Positions 7,885 to 17,033 of a stretch of 55,491 bases of DNA are shown in pieces. Numbering within the stretch: the first letter of the stretch is position 1; each line of letters opens with the position of its first letter. The notes beneath the pieces are model-generated. The model saw nothing but the letters and a program-made list of their open reading frames with translations, was not told where the DNA came from and did no database searches. Where the stretch lies: positions 1-55,491 of the forward strand of contig NZ_KB889700.1 of NCBI RefSeq assembly GCF_000372745.1, in the 5' to 3' direction. A program made the translations under genes and the position numbers. This stretch comes from Embleya scabrispora DSM 41855 (GTDB lineage Bacteria; Actinomycetota; Actinomycetes; Streptomycetales; Streptomycetaceae).

Positions 7885-9519
7885 ATGACCGACGCACCGG
7901 CCGCGGAGGTGGCGGCGCAGCCGATGTCGCATCGGCAGATCATGGAGGCCCTGTCCGGGCTGCTCCTGGGCATGTTCGTGGCGATCCTGTCGTCCACCAT
8001 CGTGTCCAACGCGCTGCCGCGGATCATCTCCGACCTGCACGGCAGCCAGACCTCCTACACCTGGGTGGTCACCGCGACCCTGCTGGCGATGACCGCGACC
8101 ACCCCGATCTGGGGCAAGCTCGCGGACCTGACCAGCAAGAAGCTGCTGGTCCAGCTCGCACTGGTGATCTACGTCGCGGGTTCCGCGTTGGCCGGCCTCT
8201 CGCAGAACACGAGCATGCTGATCGGCTGCCGGGTGATCCAGGGCGTCGGCGTCGGCGGCCTCACCGCCCTCGCGCAGGTGATCATGGCCGCGATGATCTC
8301 GCCGCGCGAGCGCGGCCGGTACAGCGGCTACCTCGGTGCCACCTTCGCGCTCGCCACCGTCGGCGGTCCGCTGATCGGTGGCGTCATCGTGGACACTCCG
8401 TGGCTGGGTTGGCGCTGGTGCTTCTACGTCGGCGTGCCGTTCGCGGTGGCCGCGATCGTGATCCTGCAAAAGACGCTCAAGCTCCCGGTGGTCAAGCGTG
8501 AGGTCACCATCGACTACCTGGGCGCGACGCTGATCAGCGCCGGTGTCTCGGTGCTTTTGGTCTGGGTCTCGCTGGCGGGCAAGAACTACGACTGGATCTC
8601 CTGGCAGACCGCGGCCATGGTGCTCGGTTCACTGCTGCTGATCGCGCTGGCGATCCGGGTCGAGGGCCGGGCGAAGGAACCGATCATCCCGCTGTGGTTG
8701 TTCAAGGAGCGGACCATCGTGCTCGCCGTGCTCGGCAGCCTCGCGGTGGGTCTGGCGATGATGGGCTCGTCGGTCTTCCTCAGCCAGTACTTCCAGATCG
8801 CCCGCGGCAAGTCGCCGACCGTGTCCGGCCTGATGACGCTGCCGATGATCGGCGGCCTGGTGCTCGCCTCGACCGTGGTCGGCAAGCTGATCACCGCGAC
8901 CGGCTTCTGGAAGCGCTACCTGGTCATGGGCGGTATCTCGCTGACCATCGGCCTGGGCCTGATGAGCACCGCCCGCGCGGACACCAACCTGTGGGTGCTC
9001 GGCGTGTACATGTTCCTGCTCGGCATGGGCGTCGGCGCGCTCCAGCAGAACCTGGTGCTCGCGGTGCAGAACGCGGTGCCCATCCACCAGTTGGGCGCGG
9101 CCAGTTCGGTCGTCGCGTTCTTCCGCAGCCTGGGCGGCGCGGTCGGCGTCTCGGCGCTGGGTGCGGTGATGGCGACCAAGGTCACCGGCTATCTGTCCGA
9201 CGCCGGACTCGAGTCCGGCGCGGGTGGCGGCGCCGGCATCCCGAACGTGCACCACCTGCCGGAGCCGGCGCGCGGCATCGTGGAGACCTCGTACGGCCAC
9301 GCGGTCGGCGACATCTTCCTGTTCGCGGCCCCGTTCGGCCTGCTCGCGCTGATCGCGGTGCTGCTGATCAAGGAGGTCCCGCTGCAGACCGGGCAGGCGG
9401 TGGTGGTGGCCAAGGCCGAACCGCAGGCGCCCGCGGCGGGCGCGGAGACTTCCGGGCAGCCGGCGGCCGCGGAGCCGACCGCGGTACGGATCGACAAGGT
9501 CGGGGCGCGGACTTCGTAG
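7885..9519 (+). CDS. DHA2-family MFS drug exporter
   Basis: About 544 residues from the ATG at 7885, which follows an AAGGGGAAGG ribosome site. Fourteen membrane spans are expected for the DHA2 (EmrB/QacA) group. Visible family marks are the SSTIVSNALPRI segment in helix 1 (antiporter motif D1 region), GKLADLTSKK (motif A between helices 2 and 3) and GPLIGGVIVDTPWLGWRWCFYVGVPF (motif C and following). The product probably exports toxic organic compounds by proton antiport. The C-terminus is an Ala/Pro-rich cytosolic tail. The gene stands alone between divergent and convergent neighbours, with an operator-covered promoter and its own terminator, so it should be inducible. Confidence 0.9.
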   Translation: MTDAPAAEVAAQPMSHRQIMEALSGLLLGMFVAILSSTIVSNALPRIISDLHGSQTSYTWVVTATLLAMTATTPIWGKLADLTSKKLLVQLALVIYVAGSALAGLSQNTSMLIGCRVIQGVGVGGLTALAQVIMAAMISPRERGRYSGYLGATFALATVGGPLIGGVIVDTPWLGWRWCFYVGVPFAVAAIVILQKTLKLPVVKREVTIDYLGATLISAGVSVLLVWVSLAGKNYDWISWQTAAMVLGSLLLIALAIRVEGRAKEPIIPLWLFKERTIVLAVLGSLAVGLAMMGSSVFLSQYFQIARGKSPTVSGLMTLPMIGGLVLASTVVGKLITATGFWKRYLVMGGISLTIGLGLMSTARADTNLWVLGVYMFLLGMGVGALQQNLVLAVQNAVPIHQLGAASSVVAFFRSLGGAVGVSALGAVMATKVTGYLSDAGLESGAGGGAGIPNVHHLPEPARGIVETSYGHAVGDIFLFAAPFGLLALIAVLLIKEVPLQTGQAVVVAKAEPQAPAAGAETSGQPAAAEPTAVRIDKVGARTS

Positions 9520-9530
9520 CCTCCCGGCAC

Positions 9531-9570
9531 ACGCCTCGGGGCGGCCCCGAACGGGGCCGCCCCGAGGCGT
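9531..9570. terminator. Strong bidirectional terminator
   Basis: Perfect 18-bp stem (9531-9548 with 9553-9570, ACGCCTCGGGGCGGCCCC and its complement) and a 4-nt loop GAAC, between the convergent exporter and 3-hydroxyacyl-CoA dehydrogenase genes. Confidence 0.88.
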
Positions 9571-9616
9571 GTTCGGGGCCCGGTGCGGTACGAGCCGGAC
9601 CCGGTACCGGCCGGAC

Positions 9617-10477
9617 TCAGTACTGGTAGAACCCGCGCCCGGTCTTCTTGCCGAGCAGTCCCGCGTCGACCATGCGCAGCAGCAGCGGCGGCGAGCTGTA
9701 CAGCTGCTCCTTGAACTCGTCGTAGAGGCTGTCCGCGACCGCCTTGATCGTGTCCAGACCGATCAGGTCGGTCAGCCGCAGCGGGCCCATCGGGTGCGCG
9801 CAGCCGAGCACCATGCCGTTGTCGATGTCCTCCGCCGAGGCGAAGCCGGACTCGAACATCCGGATCGCGGAAAGCAGGTAGGGCACGAGCAGCGAGTTGA
9901 CCACGAAGCCGGCCCGGTCCTGTGACCGGATCACCGTCTTGCCCAGCACCTCGCCCGCGAACGCCTCCGCGCGGGCGGCCGTCGTCTCGTCGGTGAGCAA
10001 CGAGGGCACCAGCTCGACCAGCTTCTGCACCGGCACCGGGTTGAAGAAGTGGATGCCGACGACCTGCTGCGGCCGGGCCGTGGCCATGCCGAGTTTCATG
10101 ATCGGAATCGAGGACGTGTTCGACGCCAGGATCGCGTCCTCGCGCACCACGACCTTGTCCAGCGTGGCGAAGATCTGCGTCTTGAGCTCTTCGAGCTCGG
10201 CCACGGCCTCGATCACCATGTCCCGGTCGGCGAAGTCGCCCAGGTCGGTGGTGTAGGTGATCCGGGCCAGTGCCGCGTCCCGATCGGCCTCGGCGAGCTT
10301 GCCCGCCTTCACTCCGCGGTCGATCGATTTGGTCACCCGCGCCTGCCCGGCCTCCGCCGCCGCCGCGCTCGTCTCCGCCACCAACACGTCCAGCCCGGCC
10401 TTGGCACAGACCTCGATGATCCCGGACCCCATCAGCCCGGCCCCTACCACCCCTACACGCCGTACATCGGACACCAC
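9617..10477 (-). CDS. 3-hydroxybutyryl-CoA dehydrogenase
   Basis: 286 residues, the usual size of the monofunctional NAD(P)-dependent 3-hydroxyacyl-CoA dehydrogenases (Hbd/PaaH/FadB2). The N-terminal Rossmann motif VGVVGAGLMGSGI binds the cofactor. The catalytic HFFNPVPVQKLVELV block (His with its Glu partner) follows, and a GFVVNSLLVPYLLSAIRM helix starts the C-terminal dimer domain. It oxidises 3-hydroxyacyl-CoA to 3-oxoacyl-CoA. GTG codons at 10477 and 10474 are both usable; GGAG lies just upstream. It sits downstream of an SDR gene on the same strand and beside the acyl-CoA dehydrogenase cluster, which fits a role in beta-oxidation. Confidence 0.93.
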   Translation of the reverse strand: MVSDVRRVGVVGAGLMGSGIIEVCAKAGLDVLVAETSAAAAEAGQARVTKSIDRGVKAGKLAEADRDAALARITYTTDLGDFADRDMVIEAVAELEELKTQIFATLDKVVVREDAILASNTSSIPIMKLGMATARPQQVVGIHFFNPVPVQKLVELVPSLLTDETTAARAEAFAGEVLGKTVIRSQDRAGFVVNSLLVPYLLSAIRMFESGFASAEDIDNGMVLGCAHPMGPLRLTDLIGLDTIKAVADSLYDEFKEQLYSSPPLLLRMVDAGLLGKKTGRGFYQY

Positions 10478-10653
10478 GTACTCCTCGCTCCACTTGCTGC
10501 CGTCAGCCTCCTCGGCATCCTCTCAGGTGAGCGTCAGCGGTGGTCGATGCGCCGGACAGGTTGCCCGGTGGGCTTGGCGACCACGTCGAAGTCGCCGTCC
10601 GCGCGCAGGGGTGTCCTCCTGGTTCACCCGAGGGAGCGGACGGTGCGTCGGCG

Positions 10654-11469
10654 TCAGTGCGGTGCCGCGTCCATGTCCGGCAGTGGGTACGGGAACTTGG
10701 CGCCGACCGCGCCGTCGACCGTCAGGGTCTGGCCGCTCACGTAGCGGGACAGGTCGCTCGTGAGGAAGAGGAGGGGGCCGGCGATGTCGGCGGGGAGGGC
10801 CACGTCGCGCAGGGGCGCGTTGGCGGCGTTCGCGGCGCGGCCCGCTTCGCCGAGGTAGGCCGATACGCGCGGGGTCCAGACCACGCCGGGGGCGACCGCG
10901 TTGACCCGGACGCCGGCGGGACCCAGTTCCACCGCGGCCGAGCGGACCAGCGAGATCAGGCCCGCCTTGGCCGCGCCGTAGGCCGCGTGCATCGGGGCGC
11001 CGGTCAGGCCGGAGACCGAGGCGACGAAGGTGATCGCGCCGCCGCCGTGCGCGGCCAGGTGCGCGCCGCCCAGTTGCAGGGCGAGCAGCGCGTGCCGCAG
11101 CACGATGTCCTGATGCCAGGTCCAGTCCTCGTCGGTGGTGGAGAGCAGGTCGGCGTACCTGCTCATGCCGATGATGTCGACGATCGCGTGCGCCCGGCCC
11201 AGCCGCTCGTGGACGTCGGCCCACAACCGGGTCACGTCCGCGCGCGAGCCGGCGTCGCCGGCCCACGCGATGCCGTCGACCTCCGCGGCGATGTCCTTGG
11301 CCAGGTCCGGCTCGCGGTCCACCGCGAACACGCGCGCGCCGGCCTGGGCGAGTGCGTGCGCGGTCTGTCGGCCGATGCCCTGGCCTGCGCCGAGCACGAC
11401 GACGCCGCGTCCGTCGAGCCGGAGCCGGGCCGGGTAGTCGGGCACATCGGAGTCGTCGGTTCGGGTCAT
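10654..11469 (-). CDS. SDR-family oxidoreductase
   Basis: About 271 residues, classical short-chain dehydrogenase/reductase. The cofactor motif GAGQGIG, the active-site Ser in FVASVSG and the YGAAK catalytic Tyr/Lys are present, and the end (YVSGQTLTVDGAVGAKFP) is typical. The substrate is unknown; the neighbours suggest a hydroxyacyl or steroid-like alcohol (inference). The ATG at 11469 is chosen because it directly follows a textbook promoter: TTGACA (11505-11500), a 17-nt spacer, TAGCGT (11482-11477), then 7 nt to the ATG, so the mRNA is probably leaderless. The -35 is overlapped by a TGACGnnnTGTCA site. Confidence 0.9.
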   Translation of the reverse strand: MTRTDDSDVPDYPARLRLDGRGVVVLGAGQGIGRQTAHALAQAGARVFAVDREPDLAKDIAAEVDGIAWAGDAGSRADVTRLWADVHERLGRAHAIVDIIGMSRYADLLSTTDEDWTWHQDIVLRHALLALQLGGAHLAAHGGGAITFVASVSGLTGAPMHAAYGAAKAGLISLVRSAAVELGPAGVRVNAVAPGVVWTPRVSAYLGEAGRAANAANAPLRDVALPADIAGPLLFLTSDLSRYVSGQTLTVDGAVGAKFPYPLPDMDAAPH

Positions 11470-11491
11470 GGCGCCGACGCTAGGCAGGACC

Positions 11492-11549
11492 TGACGCACT
11501 GTCAATCATGGTTCGCCAGTTGGCCGGAGGCGAAACTGACGGTCTGTCA
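11492..11549. promoter_or_regulatory. Divergent promoter region with two TetR-type operators
   Basis: TGACGCACTGTCA (11492-11504) and TGACGGTCTGTCA (11537-11549) are two copies of one inverted-repeat motif, each followed by ATC. The first overlaps the TTGACA -35 of the SDR gene. The second overlaps TGTCAA, which with CAATGT 17 nt later may be the promoter of the flavin-type gene on the other strand. One repressor probably controls both directions. A third copy, TGACGGTTTGTCA, lies far away at 51733-51745. Confidence 0.6.
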
Positions 11550-11622
11550 ATCGCCCTCCCGGCGTGGCAATGTTTGACCAAGGCAATAAAAATCCCGATG
11601 GGCGAGAACGAAGGAGTTCGGC

Positions 11623-12117
11623 ATGGGCGAGCACATGGGCCACGGCGTCAAGCAGCGCGATCGGGTCCGGATGACGGACGAGGAAGTGGCCGCGTTCCTG
11701 GCCGAGCGGCACTCGATGACGTTGTCCACGCTCAACGCCGACGGCAGCATCCACTCGGTCGGCATGTGGTACGGCTTCCTGGAGGGCGAGGTCGGCCTGG
11801 AGAGCAAGGCCCGTGCGCAGAAGGTGCTCAACCTGCGTCGCAATCCGACGGTCACGTGCCTGGTCGAGGCCGGCGAGTACTACGAGGAGTTGCGCGGGGT
11901 CTCCCTCGTCGGCAAGGCCGAGGTGGTCGAGCAGCCGGAGCGGATCTGGGAGCTGGGGGTGAGCGTGTTCAGTCGCTATGCGGCGCCGTACACCGAGGAG
12001 ATGCGCCCGGCCGTGGAGATGATGCTGAACAAGCGCGTGGTGATCAAGGTCGTCCCGGACCGGGTCGTCTCCTGGGACCACCGCAAGCTCGGCCTGCCGT
12101 CCACCCGCCCGAGCTGA
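11623..12117 (+). CDS. PPOX-class (F420/FMN split-barrel) oxidoreductase
   Basis: 164 residues, the split beta-barrel of the pyridoxamine-phosphate-oxidase-like flavin/deazaflavin proteins. The fold shows in the MTLSTLNADGSIHSVGMWYG start, then KARAQKVLNLRRNPTVTCLVEAG, the standard cofactor-contact strand-turn-strand, and a C-terminal VVIKVVPDRVVSWDHRKLG strand. Many actinobacterial members use F420 and reduce enones or store cofactor; the exact substrate cannot be told. AAGGAG 6-11 nt before the ATG sets the start. It diverges from the SDR across a shared operator region and precedes the acyl-CoA dehydrogenase operon. Confidence 0.85.
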   Translation: MGEHMGHGVKQRDRVRMTDEEVAAFLAERHSMTLSTLNADGSIHSVGMWYGFLEGEVGLESKARAQKVLNLRRNPTVTCLVEAGEYYEELRGVSLVGKAEVVEQPERIWELGVSVFSRYAAPYTEEMRPAVEMMLNKRVVIKVVPDRVVSWDHRKLGLPSTRPS

Positions 12118-12235
12118 CCGCCGCGCCCGCGTACCGCGTCCCGTCCTCGGGAGCCGGTTCGGATGCGGGTCGTCGACCGCACACCCGGGGTGCGGATCTG
12201 GCGACGCCGGATCCAGTCAGGTAGCCTGTCTGCTT

Positions 12236-12252
12236 ACTTGATCGAGACAAGT
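12236..12252. promoter_or_regulatory. Operator-like palindrome before fadE operon
   Basis: ACTTGATCGAGACAAGT, with CTTG/CAAG arms, lies 20 nt before the first acyl-CoA dehydrogenase. A possible -10 TAGCCT is at 12222-12227. The core TTGATCGAGnCAAG recurs before the acyl-CoA ligase at 18215-18228. Confidence 0.6.
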
Positions 12253-12271
12253 ATTGGTGAGGGAGTACACA

Positions 12272-14497
12272 GTGCCGATCGGATTCGCCACCGAGCACCA
12301 GGCGTTCGCGGAATCGGTCGCCGGTTTCGTCGCTCGCCACGCCTCGATCGAGGCCACCCGCCGGGCCGCCGACGAACTCTCCGCCGGCGCGCTCCCGAAT
12401 TGCTGGGACGCACTGGTCGGCCAGGGATTGACCGCCGTCCACCTGCCCGAGGAGCACGGCGGCGCCGGCGCGGGTGTACTCGAACTCGCCGTCGCCCTTG
12501 AGGAGGCCGGCCGCGGCCTGCTGCCCGGCCCGTACCTGTCCACCGTGTTGACCAGCACCATCCTGGCCCGCTGCGCCGGCCCCGAGGTCGGCAAGGCGCT
12601 GCTGCCGCGATTCGCCGAGGGCGCCACCGGCGCGGTCGCCGTCGCGCCGAGCCTGACCGCGCGCCGGACCCCGGTCGGCTGGGAGATCGACGGCGTCGCC
12701 GAACCGGTCCTGGGCGCGGTCGGCGCGACCTATCTGCTGCTCGGCGCGCGGATCGACACCGGCCCCGAGCGAGACGAGCAGATCTGGTTCGTGGTCGAGC
12801 CCGGCACCATGGAGAGCGTCGAGGTCCTGGCGCTGGATGCGGTCGACCTCGCGCGCGGCGTCGCCCGGGTGCGCACGCACGACCTGGAGATCACCGCGTC
12901 CCAGGTGCTGACCGGGATCGACACCGCCAAGGTGGCCGACCTGGCCGCCGTGCTCGCCGCCGCCGAGGCGGTCGGGGTGGCCCGCTGGTGCTTCGAGACC
13001 GCGCTCGCCTACGTCAAGATCCGCGAGCAGTTCGGCGTCGCGGTCGGCTCGTTCCAGGCGATCAAGCACAAGGCCGCCACGCTGTTCACCCGCCTGCAAC
13101 TGGCCACGGCCGCGGCCTGGGACGCGGCCCGGGCCGCCGACGACACCGTCGAGGACGCCGACGAGCAACTGCGCCTGGCCGCCGCCGAGGCCGCCGTGGT
13201 CTGCCTGCCGCTCGCCCGCGAGGTCGCCCTCGACTGCATCACCATGCTCGGCGGCATCGGCTTCACCTGGGAACACGACATCCACCTCTACTGGCGCCGC
13301 GCGGTCTTCCTGGCCCAGTGGCTGGGCCCGTCGGGCCGGTGGAGCGCACACCTGGGCCGCGCCGCGCTGGAGAGCGTCGACGGCGGCCCCACCCGGCGCT
13401 TCGACCTCGAACTCGACGAGGGCGACATCGCCGCCTTCCGGGCCGAGGTGGCCGCGCACCTGGCCCAGGCGAACACCCTTGCCGAGCCCGCCCGTCGCCG
13501 GCGCCTGGCCGAACTCGGCTACGTCTCGCCGCACTACCCGAAGCCGTACGGCATCGCCGCGAGCCCGGCCCGACAGGTGGTCATCCAGCAGGAGTTCGCC
13601 CGCATCGGGCTGACCCAACCGAGCACGATCATCGGCGAGTTCGCGCTGCCCACGATCATGGCGCACGGTACCGACGCCCAGCGCGACGCCTACGTGCCGG
13701 CCACGCTGCGCGGCGAGATCATCTGGTGCCAGCTGTTCAGCGAACCGGGCGCCGGCTCCGACCTGGCGTCGCTGAGCACCCGGGCGACCAAGGTCGACGG
13801 CGGCTGGCGGCTGAACGGCCAGAAGGTGTGGAACTCCAAGGCTCACGAGGCCCACTTCGGCATCTGCCTGGCCCGCACCGACCCGGACGCGGCCAAGCAC
13901 AAGGGCATCACCTACTTCATCGTGGACATGGCCACGCCCGGCATCGACGTGCGCCCGCTCAAGCAGTCCAACGGCCAGTCCGAGTTCAACGAGGTATACC
14001 TCGACGACGTGTTCGTGGCCGACGACCAGGTGGTCGGCGAGGTGCACGCGGGCTGGCGGATCGCCCGCACCACGTTGGCCAACGAACGGGTGATGATCGC
14101 CGGCGGTCCGGGCATGCAGGCGTTCGGGAAGCTGCTCGACGACATCGGCGCGGCCGGCGCCGTCGCGGACGCCGCGCTCGCGAGTCGGCTGGGCGCCTTC
14201 GCGGCGGAGCACTTCGCGCTGCGTGCGCTGACCCTGCGCTCGACGCTCCAGCAGTTGTCCGGGCTCAACCCGGGCGCCGCCTCCAGCGTGCTCAAGCTCG
14301 CGGTCACCGAACACCAGCGGGCGGTGGTCACCGCGCGTCTGGACCGGATCGGCGCGGCCGGCACCCACCACGAGGACCTCGGGGGCGAGCTGCTCACCGC
14401 CTACCTCTCGCTGCCGGCGGTCCTGCTCGGCGGCGGCACCCGGGAGATCCAGCTCAACGTCGTCGCCGAACGCATCCTGGGCCTGCCCAGAGGCTGA
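12272..14497 (+). CDS. Tandem double acyl-CoA dehydrogenase (FadE34-like)
   Basis: About 741 residues, twice the usual acyl-CoA dehydrogenase length, because two complete flavoprotein modules are joined. The first half (to about 370) ends in the typical MLGGIGFTWEHDIHLYWRR helix; the second starts with LDEGDIAAFRAEVAAHL and carries the FAD/substrate motif CQLFSEPGAGSD and the final GGGTREIQLNVVAERILGLPR. This layout matches mycobacterial FadE34 (ChsE3), a sterol side-chain acyl-CoA dehydrogenase working as a fused pseudo-heterodimer (family knowledge); the substrate here is inferred. The start is the GTG at 12272 with GAGGGAG 6 nt upstream. It is first in a four-gene operon. Confidence 0.9.
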   Translation: MPIGFATEHQAFAESVAGFVARHASIEATRRAADELSAGALPNCWDALVGQGLTAVHLPEEHGGAGAGVLELAVALEEAGRGLLPGPYLSTVLTSTILARCAGPEVGKALLPRFAEGATGAVAVAPSLTARRTPVGWEIDGVAEPVLGAVGATYLLLGARIDTGPERDEQIWFVVEPGTMESVEVLALDAVDLARGVARVRTHDLEITASQVLTGIDTAKVADLAAVLAAAEAVGVARWCFETALAYVKIREQFGVAVGSFQAIKHKAATLFTRLQLATAAAWDAARAADDTVEDADEQLRLAAAEAAVVCLPLAREVALDCITMLGGIGFTWEHDIHLYWRRAVFLAQWLGPSGRWSAHLGRAALESVDGGPTRRFDLELDEGDIAAFRAEVAAHLAQANTLAEPARRRRLAELGYVSPHYPKPYGIAASPARQVVIQQEFARIGLTQPSTIIGEFALPTIMAHGTDAQRDAYVPATLRGEIIWCQLFSEPGAGSDLASLSTRATKVDGGWRLNGQKVWNSKAHEAHFGICLARTDPDAAKHKGITYFIVDMATPGIDVRPLKQSNGQSEFNEVYLDDVFVADDQVVGEVHAGWRIARTTLANERVMIAGGPGMQAFGKLLDDIGAAGAVADAALASRLGAFAAEHFALRALTLRSTLQQLSGLNPGAASSVLKLAVTEHQRAVVTARLDRIGAAGTHHEDLGGELLTAYLSLPAVLLGGGTREIQLNVVAERILGLPRG

Positions 14498-14605
14498 TCC
14501 GACGGCGCCTTGCCCGCGCTCGTCCCCGGCGAACGGCTTTCCGTCCCGGCAACCGGCGATCGACCACCGGCTGTCAGTGCTTTCCACGGCTACCAGGGAG
14601 ACCAT

Positions 14606-15796
14606 GTGCACATCGCCTACACACCCGAGCAGGAGGACCTGCGGCGGGAACTGCGCGAGTACTTCGCGCGGATCATGACCCCCGAGATCCGGGCCGAGCA
14701 GGCCGCGGGCGAGACCAGCCTGATGGGCAAGGACGGCGCGTACTGCCGCGTCGTCAAGCAGATGGGCGAGGACGGCTGGCTGGGCATCGGCTGGCCCAAG
14801 GAGTACGGCGGCCAGGACCGCTCGATGCTGGAACAGCTGATCTTCACCGACGAGGCCACCCTGGCAGGCGCGGCGGTGCCGTTCCTGACCATCAACACCG
14901 TCGGCCCGACGCTGATGGAGTACGGCACGCAGGAACAGCGCGACTTCTTCCTGCCCAAGATCCTCGCCGGCGACATGCACTTCTCGATCGGCTACTCCGA
15001 GCCGGGCGCGGGCACCGACCTGGCCGCCCTGACCACCAAGGCGGTTCGGGACGGCGACGACTGGATCATCAACGGCCAGAAGATGTGGACCTCGCTGATC
15101 CACGTCGCGGACTACGTCTGGCTGGCCGCGCGCACCGACCCCGACGCGCCGCGGCACAAGGGCCTGACCATGTTCCTGGTGCCCACGAACGCCGAGGGCT
15201 TCTCCTGGACCCCGATCAAGACCATGGGCGGCCAGACCACGTCGCAGACGTTCTACGAGAACGTGCGGGTGCCCGCGTCGGCGATGGTCGGCGAGCTCAA
15301 CGGCGGCTGGAAGCTGATCACCGGCCAGCTCAACCGCGAGCGGGTGGCGCTGTGTTCGGCCGCGGGCATCCAGCTCGCGCTGCACGAGACCCGGCGCTGG
15401 GCCGAGCGGGCCGTGCTGCCGGACGGCTCCCGGGTGATCGACCGCGAGCACGTGCAGGCCAACCTCGGCCGGGTGCACGCCAAGGTCGAGTTCCTCAAGC
15501 TGGTCAACTGGAAGATCGCCTGGTCGGTCGACCACGGCACCAAGGTCGGTCCCGCCGACGCCTCGGCGACCAAGATCTTCGGCACCGAATTCGCCACCGA
15601 GGCATACCGGTTGCTGATGGAGTGCATGGGCGAGGACGCCTACCTCCAGCAGGACTCGCCCGGCGCGGTGCTGCGCGGTCGACTGGAGAAGATGCACCGC
15701 ACGGCGCTCATCCTCACCTTCGGTGGCGGCACCAACGAGGTACAGCGCGACATGATCGCGATGCTGGGCCTCGGGCTGCCCCGACCGCCCCGCTGA
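14606..15796 (+). CDS. Acyl-CoA dehydrogenase, large subunit type (FadE26-like)
   Basis: About 396 residues. The FAD/substrate motif is GYSEPGAGTDLAAL, followed by GDDWIINGQKMWTS and the loop NERVALCSAAG type segment (GQLNRERVAL). The end ILTFGGGTNEVQRDMIAMLGLGLPR is standard. It matches the 400-residue partner of the FadE26-FadE27 and FadE28-FadE29 heterotetramers of steroid side-chain oxidation, in which both subunits are needed (family knowledge). The GTG at 14606 is preceded by GGGAG at 5 nt. The companion subunit follows after 33 nt. Confidence 0.9.
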   Translation: MHIAYTPEQEDLRRELREYFARIMTPEIRAEQAAGETSLMGKDGAYCRVVKQMGEDGWLGIGWPKEYGGQDRSMLEQLIFTDEATLAGAAVPFLTINTVGPTLMEYGTQEQRDFFLPKILAGDMHFSIGYSEPGAGTDLAALTTKAVRDGDDWIINGQKMWTSLIHVADYVWLAARTDPDAPRHKGLTMFLVPTNAEGFSWTPIKTMGGQTTSQTFYENVRVPASAMVGELNGGWKLITGQLNRERVALCSAAGIQLALHETRRWAERAVLPDGSRVIDREHVQANLGRVHAKVEFLKLVNWKIAWSVDHGTKVGPADASATKIFGTEFATEAYRLLMECMGEDAYLQQDSPGAVLRGRLEKMHRTALILTFGGGTNEVQRDMIAMLGLGLPRPPR

Positions 15797-15829
15797 CCCG
15801 CCGTCACCACGCTGACAAGGACAGGTGAA

Positions 15830-16957
15830 ATGGACTTCGGTTACACGGAAGAACAGCAGGACCTGGTGGGCCTGGCGGGGCGGATCCTCGGCGAGCGGGT
15901 CACCCACGAGGCGCTCACCGCGTTGGACGCGCGGGTCGAGCGGGACGGCGCGCCGCGCTTCGACCGCGATCTGTGGGCGGAGTTGGCCAAGGCCAACCTG
16001 CTCGGGATCGGCCTGCCGGAGGAGTTCGGCGGCTCGGGATACGGCGTCTTCGAGCAGTGCCTGATCCTGGAGCAGATCGGCCGAACACTGGCGCCGGTGC
16101 CGTTCGGGCCCTCGATCGCGGTCGCCGCGTCGATCCTGAACCAAATGGGCACGGACGAGCAGAAGGCGGCCTGGCTGCCGGGGGCCGTGGACGGCTCGCG
16201 GATCCTGACCTACGCGCTCGCCGAGCCGTTCGCCCGGGACGGCGCCGCGCCCGCCACCAAGGCGGTGCACACCGACGGGGTCTGGCACCTGGACGGTGTC
16301 AAGACCGGGGTGCCGGCCGCGACCGTCGCCGACCTGATCCTGGTGTCCGCGGATGTGGACGGCCACGCCGGGGTGTTCCTGGTCGACCCGAAGGCCGCGG
16401 GTGTGCGGATCGAGGCCCAGCTGACCACGGCCAAGGAGATCGCGGGCCTGGTCACGCTGGAGCACGCGGTGGGCACCCCGCTCGGCGGTCCCGACGCGGC
16501 GCGCGAATTGCGTGACCGGGCCACCCTGGCGCTGTGCGCGACCCAGCTCGGGGTGACCGAGAAGGCGATGCGCGAGACCGCGAAATACGCGAGCGAGCGG
16601 GTGCAGTTCAAGCGCCCGATCGGCTCCTTCCAGGCGGTGGGCCACCGGCTCGCCGACGCGTACATCGACGTCGAGGGCATCCGGCTGACCACGTGGCAGG
16701 CCGCCTGGCAGGTCGCCGAGGGGCTGGACGCGGCCGAGGCGATCGCGACCGCGAAGTTCTGGGCGGCCGACGGCGGACATCGCGTCGCGCACGCGGCGGT
16801 GCACGTGCACGGCGGCATGGGCGTGGCCGAGGAGCACTTCGTGCACCGCTACTTCAACCACGCGAAGCAACTCGAACTCTCACTCGGCGGCGCGACCGAG
16901 CAGGCGCTGCGGATCGGCGCCGGCTTCGCCGCCACGGCCGCGGGCGAGTTCGCCTGA
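15830..16957 (+). CDS. Acyl-CoA dehydrogenase, small partner subunit (FadE27-like)
   Basis: 375 residues with the general acyl-CoA dehydrogenase fold but a weak middle domain: the SEPGAGSD motif is replaced by [18 protein letters not shown]. The C-terminal domain retains [21 protein letters not shown] and [18 protein letters not shown]. Such partners, for example FadE27 and FadE29, form an alpha2beta2 complex with the subunit encoded just upstream, so a heteromeric enzyme is likely here. The ATG has AGGACAGGTGAA upstream. It is cotranscribed with the crotonase 76 nt downstream. Confidence 0.9.
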   Translation: MDFGYTEEQQDLVGLAGRILGERVTHEALTALDARVERDGAPRFDRDLWAELAKANLLGIGLPEEFGGSGYGVFEQCLILEQIGRTLAPVPFGPSIAVAASILNQMGTDEQKAAWLPGAVDGSRILTYALAEPFARDGAAPATKAVHTDGVWHLDGVKTGVPAATVADLILVSADVDGHAGVFLVDPKAAGVRIEAQLTTAKEIAGLVTLEHAVGTPLGGPDAARELRDRATLALCATQLGVTEKAMRETAKYASERVQFKRPIGSFQAVGHRLADAYIDVEGIRLTTWQAAWQVAEGLDAAEAIATAKFWAADGGHRVAHAAVHVHGGMGVAEEHFVHRYFNHAKQLELSLGGATEQALRIGAGFAATAAGEFA

Positions 16958-17033
16958 TCCGGTTCGCCCGACCCCGCCTTCGGCCCGGCCGCGCCGGCGC
17001 CGCACCCCTGTGATTCCTGGAGACGAACAGAAC

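Noticed and set aside
12044-16870. 1608-residue open frame on the minus strand
   Set aside because: It runs antisense to three clear acyl-CoA dehydrogenases. Its His/Arg/Gly-rich composition is typical of high-GC antisense frames.
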